From Vibrio lentus (GTDB taxonomy: Bacteria; Pseudomonadota; Gammaproteobacteria; Enterobacterales; Vibrionaceae), in the NCBI RefSeq assembly GCF_002875945.1, contig NZ_MCZK01000102.1:154173-218172 (forward strand): a stretch of DNA of 64,000 nt. Direction: 5' to 3'. The position numbers were made by a program, and so were the translations under genes. The notes beneath the pieces were generated by a model. That model made no database searches and was not told the origin of the DNA. It saw nothing but the letters and a program-made list of their open reading frames with translations. Below are positions 57,376 through 64,000 of the stretch, one piece after another; position 1 is the stretch's first letter, and each line of letters opens with the position of its first letter.

Positions 57376-57798
57376 CTACTTCATCAGCTTGGGCTCTGGC
57401 AAAACTGGAGGAGTGCTGTCCATGTAGGTTAAGAAGTTTTCCCACACCTCATGCGTTCTTTGTTTAGTCAGCTTAGTTTTGCAAGAAAGCGCCATAAGAC
57501 CTCGAATTGATCCATCACGCCACTGGGTATACACCGAGTCACAATGTGCTGTCATGTAAGCTTGCCAACTGTCTTGAGCAACCTTGATTGAACTGACTAA
57601 CTCCGCATCATATGCATTGTGTTCAAAGCTCGCTTCAAGGTATTGATCAAGTTCCACTAGTGCAGTTTCCAACTCGATCGATGCACAGTGATTGATCTCT
57701 ATGGTATTCATTGCATTCTCGCAATCGACAACTGGTTGATCGGCTAGTACAGAGCCAGAAAGAAAAACGAGTGCGATTACTGATATCAATCTTTTCAT
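57376..57798 (-). CDS. LprI/DUF1311-family periplasmic protein
   Basis: A 140-residue protein with a signal peptide (about 1-19, ending VLADQ) and the DUF1311/LprI pattern: DCENAMNTIEINHCASIELETALVELDQYL, then AQDSWQAYMTAHCDSVY and a third Cys pair. LprI-type proteins include lysozyme inhibitors, but the function here is unproven. ATG at 57798 has AGGATG upstream. The next gene starts 131 bases further on, same strand. Confidence 0.8.
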   Translation of the reverse strand: MKRLISVIALVFLSGSVLADQPVVDCENAMNTIEINHCASIELETALVELDQYLEASFEHNAYDAELVSSIKVAQDSWQAYMTAHCDSVYTQWRDGSIRGLMALSCKTKLTKQRTHEVWENFLTYMDSTPPVLPEPKLMK

Positions 57799-58138
57799 AA
57801 ACATCCTAAATATTGTCACCAGAGAATGGTTCGATGACATTTCCATATAACTTTATTAACTTGTTACCTTATCAGCTAACTCACTTATACAAGGCTCAAT
57901 ATTTAAACTTCCTTCAATACTTAAGCAAATAACATCAAATTTTATCGGGATATAAAATGTTGTTATACGTATAAATAATGAAAAATCGTTCCAAAGTAGC
58001 TAAGAAAAAATGAGATAACATCAAGATTTAGCTAGCAAAAATGGAAGACATATTATTTTTATCAATAATCCATGCGCACATTCACAATATTTATTATTAC
58101 TATTGATACGCAATCATTAAATTTATAAATTAACTTGA
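57799..58138. other. 340-bp AT-rich divergent promoter region
   Basis: Between the LprI-like gene and the CSS-EAL gene; no ORF or repeat of note. Confidence 0.55.
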
Positions 58139-59752
58139 ATGCTCACCCAAATCGGTAACGCTTCTCCAACTATGGATATCAAGTACCAACATTTTGCCAA
58201 GACTTCGTTCTACTTTGCCATTTCTTTCTTTTTTTCTATGGCATTGCTTATCCCTTTTACACCGTCTCACTACCAGAATTTAACGGAAGACACATCGAGG
58301 CTTGTCGAAACAAGGCTTGAGAGCATTCAATCTAGGTTTGACCTTTTTCTATCAAGCATCACACAGGACCACACTTGCGACTCGATGGTTAGACAACTTC
58401 GCCAAAACGTTTTTGATGCCGATTGGGTAAAAGAAGCGGCGGTATTCAATAAAGACGATCGTTTTTACTGCTCGACTACCGATGGCGAAGTCTCGTTTCG
58501 CCTGTACAGCACCATCAGACAACGACTCAATGACGACCCTAACTTAACAACCTTGTCGTATTCAAATTCAGCGATCACTCAAGTGCAATCCATCATGCTG
58601 ATTTTCTCTAACAAGGAACAGGCGGGCGTGAGCCTAATGATCCCACCACATTTCATCTATGACATTGTAGAGACAAACCTCAGCAAGCACGGAATTCAGG
58701 CCCAAGTTGAGGTGATTAAAAAAGATATCCACCCTTCTGAGGCTGCGCCGTCTATAGCCAAGGTACGGATACAATCGAATGCTTACCCGCTGACCATAAC
58801 GTCATACATTGGCTATCAGTATTATTGGAACTTCCTGTTGGATTATTTGTGGTTTGGCTTTCTAATGGCCGGAATCACCACCATTGTTATCCTTTCCATC
58901 AAACACAAGAAACAAAGCCAGCGTAGCTTAGAATACTCACTGTCTAGCGCACTCAAAAACAAACACCTACATGTTCACATGCAGCCTATCGTCAACCGAA
59001 ATACAACCGAAATCGTAGGCTGTGAGTCGCTGCTCAGGTGGAACGACCCTATTGAAGGCAATGTGTCCCCCGCCATCTTCATTCCTCTGGCTGAAAGCTT
59101 AGGGTTGATTGAAGACCTGACCTACTTTGTGCTGCGTGAAGTGCTGTACACAATGAAGAATCATCGTGAGCTGTTTGAGTCCAAGTACATCAGCGTCAAT
59201 ATCAGCCGAAACGTTGTCTCTAACAGCAACTTCGCCAACAAAGTCATTAGCATCTATAAGAAGAACCCAGACATTCTCAAGCAGGTGGTTTTTGAAGTCA
59301 CAGAAGATGGCGAGTGTTCTGATGCGGATATGGTGAAGATCAAAAACAACTTAACCAAGCTTGCTGATCTAGGAGTGAGAGTCGCGATTGATGACTTTGG
59401 TACTGGCTACGCAGGATTAGATTTTGTGAGACAATTTCCGTTCAGCATTCTCAAAATCGATCGCGTGTTTGTGAAAAACATTTCTGACGAATCTAGCCTT
59501 GGTATTCCTTTGCTTGAATCAATGCTTCAGCTATCCCGCACCTTAGGGATGCAAGTGATCGTCGAAGGGGTTGAGTACGAATCTCAAGTGAACATCTTGT
59601 CTAAACTGGGCGTCGACTATATCCAGGGCTTCTATTTCTATAAGCCAATGCCAATCAACCTGACGATAAGCTTACTCAGACAGCAACATGTAGATTCTAG
59701 TCATGCTCTTCAAGAGGCATCGCCTTCTACAACAGAGGTAGAGCAACTCTAA
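58139..59752 (+). CDS. CSS-motif EAL c-di-GMP phosphodiesterase
   Basis: A 537-residue protein: TM1 about 22-42, a periplasmic CSS-motif domain (about 45-220, with CDSMVRQLRQN and YCSTTDGEV, whose Cys residues can form a redox-sensing disulfide), TM2 about 230-255, and an EAL domain about 265-515. Catalytic residues are present: CESLLRW (EAL site), NISRNV, VTEDGE, AIDDFGTGYAGLDF, LKIDRVFV and VEGVEYE. Likely an active phosphodiesterase controlled by periplasmic redox or Dsb state, as for E. coli PdeB/PdeC-type proteins. Confidence 0.92.
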   Translation: MLTQIGNASPTMDIKYQHFAKTSFYFAISFFFSMALLIPFTPSHYQNLTEDTSRLVETRLESIQSRFDLFLSSITQDHTCDSMVRQLRQNVFDADWVKEAAVFNKDDRFYCSTTDGEVSFRLYSTIRQRLNDDPNLTTLSYSNSAITQVQSIMLIFSNKEQAGVSLMIPPHFIYDIVETNLSKHGIQAQVEVIKKDIHPSEAAPSIAKVRIQSNAYPLTITSYIGYQYYWNFLLDYLWFGFLMAGITTIVILSIKHKKQSQRSLEYSLSSALKNKHLHVHMQPIVNRNTTEIVGCESLLRWNDPIEGNVSPAIFIPLAESLGLIEDLTYFVLREVLYTMKNHRELFESKYISVNISRNVVSNSNFANKVISIYKKNPDILKQVVFEVTEDGECSDADMVKIKNNLTKLADLGVRVAIDDFGTGYAGLDFVRQFPFSILKIDRVFVKNISDESSLGIPLLESMLQLSRTLGMQVIVEGVEYESQVNILSKLGVDYIQGFYFYKPMPINLTISLLRQQHVDSSHALQEASPSTTEVEQL

Positions 59753-59801
59753 ATCGAATCGATACCTTATGTGTCACTCGATGTTTGCCTATTCCTCAAA
59801 C

Positions 59802-59846
59802 AAGTAGAGCTAGTGCACTGTTTTAGTGCCCTAGCTCTACTTTTAG
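59802..59846 (+). terminator. Two-level terminator after CSS-EAL gene
   Basis: Outer 12-bp stem AAGTAGAGCTAG/CTAGCTCTACTT plus an inner GCACT/AGTGC stem, followed by TTTT. Confidence 0.9.
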
Positions 59847-59930
59847 CTATCTACCTTACCCAACCACACTCTATGCATTTGTACACTTAACAATCTAACC
59901 TACACTAACAACAGACCTTTAGTGTGTGGA

Positions 59931-62396
59931 ATGCGTGCCTTTATGTTTGTGAGTTGGTTTGATGAACTATCCCTGCAACGAAAATTATTAGTTAGCTTCT
60001 CTACCCCTATTGCCCTGATGGTTTTGGTGTCGTTTTCTGTCCATCAAAACACGCAATCAATGGTCGAGGATAACCACTGGGTGGTACACACTCACAAAGC
60101 CATTGCACGAGCTCAAGAACTTCTTAACCTAGCCATTGATATGGAAACAGGCCAACGTGGATACCTGATTACGGGTGACCCTGTATTTCTAGAGCCTTAT
60201 CACCTTTCTCTAGATGTTTGGAATCAAAAAATTAATACACTCAGTATCCAGGTCAGCGATAACCCGCCACAAGTTGAACGTCTTAAGCGCATCGATGATC
60301 TACACGATCTTTGGTTAAAAGAAGCCGGAGAAAAAGAAATAGCCCAGCGTAGCCTCGTTGGCAGTGGTAACAGTTCGATGCAAAACGTCATTGAACTGAC
60401 TCAGAAACAGACCGGAAAGAAAATCATTGATGAAGTTCGAAACGAGATAGCTGAATTCATAGAAATTGAACAGAAACTCATCCAGATTCGAGTCGAAAAG
60501 TCCGACAACTCCGCGAACCAAACCACTTACGTATTGCTGCTTGGGACGCTATTTTCAACGTTTATCTCGCTGCTCGTTGCTGCATGGTCGTCAAACCGCA
60601 TTAAGAAACGCATTCATATACTTCTTAACGCCGCCAATCAGGTAGCGGCAGGACATCTAAAACAAGTCGCTTCAATGCTTAACCAGAACCCTAGCCAAAG
60701 AGGGACGGATGAAGTCGCTCAGCTAACCCAAAGTTTCCATAAAATGGCGACCAATCTGGTTAAAAGTGACAATCAGATGCAAGCGTCGAATCAAGAGCTG
60801 ATCGCTGAACGTAAAAAAGCCGAAGCCGCCGCCAAAGCAAAAAGCGAATTCCTTTCAACCATGAGCCACGAGATACGTACGCCAATGAATGGCGTGCTCG
60901 GCATATCTCAAATCATCGCAGCGCAAACCAAAGAGCCGTCGACCAAAGAGAACATCGATATCATCCTTGATTCTGGTCAGCACCTTATGACTATACTCAA
61001 CGACATCCTCGATTTCTCTAAAGTCGAAGAGAATAAGCTCGAACTGGAAATCGCTCCGTTCAACTTTAATCAAGTCATTCATCCAGTCAGCGGTGCAATC
61101 AAACCTATGGCCGATGAAAAAAGTATCCGCTTGATCGTCGAAAACGAAATCCCTGAAAATATCGAGCTCATTGGTGATTGCGCGCGACTTCGTCAAATCT
61201 TGTTCAATCTAGGCGGTAACGCAACCAAGTTCACCAATGACGGGCATGTGCTGATTCAAGCGGTACTCAACAAGCAAGAAAGCCGGTTACTTCTCACTGT
61301 CACTGATACCGGGATCGGCATCCCGAAAGATAAGCATCAACATATCTTTAATTCTTTTGAACAAGCAGACACATCGACGACGAGGAAGTTTGGTGGTACA
61401 GGGCTCGGGCTTGCTATCGTTAAGAACTTGGTCGAGTTGATGGACGGTCAAATCACCTTAAACAGCGCTGTCGGGCTTGGCACCAAATTCCAGGTGTCGT
61501 TGCCTATCAAGTGGCAAGAAAGCCAAGCAGCACATGCAGTCCCTAACTTAATCAGCACGGCAGAGCCTTTCAAGAACCCACTGAACGTACTACTTGTCGA
61601 AGACAATCGCATTAACGCAATTGTTGCCAAAGGTTTCTGTGAAAACCTTGGATACAATGTAGAGCTCGCAGAAAATGGAAGAATCGCAACCGAATACCTA
61701 AAAACCGCTGAGTATGATCTGATTTTGATGGATAACCACATGCCCGAAATGAATGGGGTTGAAGCAACTCAGTTTATTAGGCAACAGCTTGGTTTAGAGA
61801 CTCTGATCTTTGCTTACACTGCCGATGTTTTCCGCGAAGCCCATGACAGTTTCATTGAAGCTGGCGCAGACCACATTTTAACCAAGCCCTTACAACAAGA
61901 GAGTTTCTTCGACGCGCTGCAACAGTTTTCGGCACGCTTGCCTAAACCACCCAAAGGCGACCAAGCCGCATGCCAAACAAGCAACATCATAGAGCTACAT
62001 CGAGAACCCATTGAAAGGCTTCGACTGACAGAGGAAGAGATAAGTCATTCTGATGTCATTCAATCGTTTAAGGAGAGTCACGACCGTTTAATCATACTCT
62101 TAGAATCAACAACCGTAGAATTTGAAAAATCCATCGACCAACTTATCAAGTTCTATATGACAAAAGATCTAGCCTTGTTGAGACGAACTCTACACTCGAT
62201 TAAAGGGATGGCACTCAACCTCGGGCTCAGCATCTTATCCAATCAAGCCCTGACTCTAGAAACACAAACGAAGAACCAACAACTGCCCGACATCGAGCAA
62301 CTACAGAAGCTGATCAACCGCATCTTGGTCAACGAACATCAAGCGCAGAGAATGATCATCGCCTACGCTCCGCAATTACCTAATCGAACAGGCTAA
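59931..62396 (+). CDS. CHASE3 hybrid sensor histidine kinase with Hpt
   Basis: An 821-residue inner-membrane kinase: TM1 about 15-37, CHASE3-like helical sensor about 40-190 ([23 protein letters not shown]), TM2 about 200-220, HAMP about 222-280, coiled coil, HisKA with His313 ([13 protein letters not shown]), ATPase domain ([26 protein letters not shown]), a receiver with phospho-acceptor Asp601 ([13 protein letters not shown]) and an Hpt domain with His755 ([12 protein letters not shown]). It is a complete phosphorelay in one chain and needs a separate response regulator, not encoded here. ATGs at 59931 and 59943 are both possible starts. Confidence 0.93.
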   Translation: MRAFMFVSWFDELSLQRKLLVSFSTPIALMVLVSFSVHQNTQSMVEDNHWVVHTHKAIARAQELLNLAIDMETGQRGYLITGDPVFLEPYHLSLDVWNQKINTLSIQVSDNPPQVERLKRIDDLHDLWLKEAGEKEIAQRSLVGSGNSSMQNVIELTQKQTGKKIIDEVRNEIAEFIEIEQKLIQIRVEKSDNSANQTTYVLLLGTLFSTFISLLVAAWSSNRIKKRIHILLNAANQVAAGHLKQVASMLNQNPSQRGTDEVAQLTQSFHKMATNLVKSDNQMQASNQELIAERKKAEAAAKAKSEFLSTMSHEIRTPMNGVLGISQIIAAQTKEPSTKENIDIILDSGQHLMTILNDILDFSKVEENKLELEIAPFNFNQVIHPVSGAIKPMADEKSIRLIVENEIPENIELIGDCARLRQILFNLGGNATKFTNDGHVLIQAVLNKQESRLLLTVTDTGIGIPKDKHQHIFNSFEQADTSTTRKFGGTGLGLAIVKNLVELMDGQITLNSAVGLGTKFQVSLPIKWQESQAAHAVPNLISTAEPFKNPLNVLLVEDNRINAIVAKGFCENLGYNVELAENGRIATEYLKTAEYDLILMDNHMPEMNGVEATQFIRQQLGLETLIFAYTADVFREAHDSFIEAGADHILTKPLQQESFFDALQQFSARLPKPPKGDQAACQTSNIIELHREPIERLRLTEEEISHSDVIQSFKESHDRLIILLESTTVEFEKSIDQLIKFYMTKDLALLRRTLHSIKGMALNLGLSILSNQALTLETQTKNQQLPDIEQLQKLINRILVNEHQAQRMIIAYAPQLPNRTG

Positions 62397-62604
62397 GTAC
62401 GCGAGAGTAATCAACACCACCTTTCTCTTGGCGAACAAACTCTGCCTAAGTCGCCATTAACGCTATCTAGTGAGCAGCCAATCAACCAGACATTCCTTGT
62501 TACATAAGGCACTCAAAAACAACGAAAGAAAACGCGAAGACGATGGGTCTCCTTGGAGGAACATTTAATTTCATCGCATCGTTGAGTGCATTAAAAGGAA
62601 TATC

Positions 62605-63003
62605 ATGGAAAAGAAACTTCAAACGAAATTGGCGACGAGCCTACTGCTGCTGAGAGTCGGCATTTTTATCGTCTTCTTGTTCTGGGGCTTGGATAAGATT
62701 CTGGTACCAGAGCACGCTACAAAGGTGCTGTCTGGCTTTTACGGCATCAACATCTCGGATAACGCGATGATGGCGTTGGGTGTTGCTCAGCTTGGGTTTT
62801 TAGGCGCGTTCGTTGTGGGCATGTGGAAGAAGTACACCTACGGTGCGGTTTTGGTCCTGCATGCAGGTTCCACCTTCGCGTCTTTCGCGAAGTACATGGA
62901 CCCGTTCAATAACCTACTGTTCTTTGCCTCTTGGCCAATGCTCGCAGCCTGTGTCGCACTCTTCTTATTGCGTGACTACGACACTTACAGCGTTTCCAAC
63001 TAA
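62605..63003 (+). CDS. DoxX-like membrane protein
   Basis: A 132-residue protein with four membrane segments (about 11-30, 53-73, 78-97 and 105-123). The phrase LRVGIFIVFLFWGLDKILVPEHATKVLSGFYG resembles the DoxX family. AAAGGA upstream of the ATG. Function unknown. Confidence 0.75.
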   Translation: MEKKLQTKLATSLLLLRVGIFIVFLFWGLDKILVPEHATKVLSGFYGINISDNAMMALGVAQLGFLGAFVVGMWKKYTYGAVLVLHAGSTFASFAKYMDPFNNLLFFASWPMLAACVALFLLRDYDTYSVSN

Positions 63004-63006
63004 CAC

Positions 63007-63036
63007 AAAGGGCGCCTGTTATAGGCGCCCTCTTTG
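63007..63036. terminator. Terminator between convergent genes
   Basis: An 8-bp GC-rich stem (GGGCGCCT / AGGCGCCC), extended by AAA/TTT pairs, with a 5-nt loop. Confidence 0.9.
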
Positions 63037-63060
63037 GTTGGCTTAGTTCTTAAAGGTTTG

Positions 63061-63960
63061 TTAACTATTTTGTTTCGCCTTTCGTAGTTCTTCAAATGCA
63101 GAATGCAACTCTTTTACTCGTCGAAACGTATTGAATAGGGATACTCCATTAAAAGGCACCACTCCCGATTGCAATATTCCTCCAGCACTGCCGGGATAGA
63201 AGGAGAGAAGTATACGATTTTTATTTACAGAGGACACAAATTCGGTCAACTGCTCTTTGTTCACCTGACTCAGAAACGTGGTTACCGGATCGGTGTCTTC
63301 TGGATAAGCTCTAGGGATGTTAAACCAAGTTTTTGACGCCACCTCATTTAGAGCTTTCGCTGCAATACTAAAATTAGATTGCACTTTCGGTACCGATAAG
63401 AATACGTTGGTATATTTCCCAGTAAATTGGTGTACTTGAATTGACATCGCAACCAACCTTTTACGTTTCAAATCGATTTCATGTCCTCTGCCATTTTGAT
63501 ACGAGACTAGAAACAACTTTTCATGCTTATTCTTAGAATTTCTAATCTTTTCGGACGTTTCTAGAGTTTCAGACGCATAAATTTCACAGTCAGTCACAAG
63601 TGAACCAACCTCTGTAAAAAAGGCATTTAACTCGCCCCACGCCTGCAGTTTTATGTTGGCTAATAGTTGTGACTTCCAGTTTGAGGTAGCACTTGCGTAA
63701 GCAACTAGAAAACCAATAACAGTAACTAGTGAGCTAACTATAGCAACTTTCATTTCATCACTAAGTGCATGCAGCCAAGCCATAAGTTCGTCGCAAGAGT
63801 ATGCTGGATGACCAAACAGACCTTCACTAAAGTATCGAAGAACTAGCATAGTAATTAACACACCATATAGATTGCCCAACAAAAACCGGAAAAGGACGGT
63901 AAAGCTAATCCATAGATAAAAAAGGATCGTTTTAGCAAACGGTAAGTACTTTTGACTCAA
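63061..63960 (-). CDS. Membrane-anchored protein, unknown function
   Basis: A 299-residue protein starting at a TTG (63960) that has AGGAGG six bases upstream; a TTG two codons further up would sit against the ribosome-binding site. Two N-terminal membrane segments (about 9-45 and 73-90) are followed by a cytoplasmic helical domain of about 200 residues with Lys-rich stretches (SEKIRNSKNKHEKL). No family is recognised and no nuclease or kinase motif is visible. It is the last gene, so its operon context is unknown. Confidence 0.75.
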   Translation of the reverse strand: MSQKYLPFAKTILFYLWISFTVLFRFLLGNLYGVLITMLVLRYFSEGLFGHPAYSCDELMAWLHALSDEMKVAIVSSLVTVIGFLVAYASATSNWKSQLLANIKLQAWGELNAFFTEVGSLVTDCEIYASETLETSEKIRNSKNKHEKLFLVSYQNGRGHEIDLKRKRLVAMSIQVHQFTGKYTNVFLSVPKVQSNFSIAAKALNEVASKTWFNIPRAYPEDTDPVTTFLSQVNKEQLTEFVSSVNKNRILLSFYPGSAGGILQSGVVPFNGVSLFNTFRRVKELHSAFEELRKAKQNS

Positions 63961-64000
63961 ACACAACCTCCTAAATAGTTAACGAATGACATGGATTCCC

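Noticed and set aside
57245..57445. 67-residue N-terminal extension of the nitrilase
   Set aside because: It does not look like the family, overlaps the LprI-like gene, and a TTG with a good ribosome-binding site lies exactly at the domain start.
63061..63960. Anti-phage effector with membrane anchor
   Set aside because: Two membrane helices with a cytoplasmic domain could suggest this, but no nuclease, TIR or other effector motif is visible and no partner gene is in view.

Overview
The window looks like a marine Vibrio (most likely the V. splendidus group) and probably the secondary chromosome. The reasons are a DUF2860 outer-membrane protein, an NspS/MbaA-like norspermidine-type sensing pair, a CSS-motif EAL protein, a YgjV protein, a chromosomal RSG-type class A beta-lactamase, moderate GC and tightly spaced gamma-proteobacterial genes. 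Species and replicon are inferred from gene content only. No rRNA, tRNA, insertion sequence, prophage or CRISPR array was seen.

Layout. 1-4.6 kb: a cut-off DUF2860 gene, a fasciclin-domain protein, small membrane proteins, GNAT, cupin, YgjV and PhzF genes. 4.8-10.2 kb: cyclic-di-GMP genes, namely a PotD-type binding protein coupled to a GGDEF-EAL protein, and a degenerate GGDEF protein paired with a molybdopterin-domain protein. 10.5-15.2 kb: a cbb3 oxidase operon (cytochrome c, ccoN, ccoO and a ccoP fused to a triheme cytochrome). 15.4-17.8 kb: two small unknown genes and an S33-type hydrolase. 18.1-27.1 kb: a catabolic or osmolyte cluster (two proteins of unknown function, BCCT transporter, M19 dipeptidase-like protein, aldehyde dehydrogenase, RidA-like protein, LysR regulator). 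27.9-34.8 kb: a full atpIBEFHAGDC operon. 34.9-39 kb: nitrilase with divergent LysR, then a haem-binding EB_dh protein with cytochrome b561. 39.4-45.9 kb: an S4-domain protein and yejABEF. 46-49.7 kb: beta-lactamase, endonuclease-family protein, beta-barrel protein and a stand-alone winged helix. 49.8-56.4 kb: rbsDACBKR with two identical palindromic operators. 56.4-64 kb: nitrilase, LprI-like protein, CSS-EAL protein, CHASE3 hybrid kinase with Hpt, DoxX-like protein and a membrane protein of unknown function.

How the parts fit. The second-copy-type energy modules (cbb3 oxidase, F1Fo ATPase) and several substrate modules (ribose, peptides through Yej, the BCCT cluster) suit a replicon used for metabolic flexibility. 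The two GGDEF domains in the 4.8-10.2 kb block both lack the catalytic Asp/Glu of the signature, so that block is more likely to sense or degrade c-di-GMP than to make it.

The most unusual points are the five-haem CcoP fusion; the BCCT cluster with an M19 protein that lacks its usual metal ligands and a structured untranslated leader; the NspS/MbaA-like pair with a GGNQF motif; and at least eleven unrelated short tandem-repeat arrays, all in gaps between genes, usually beside terminators.
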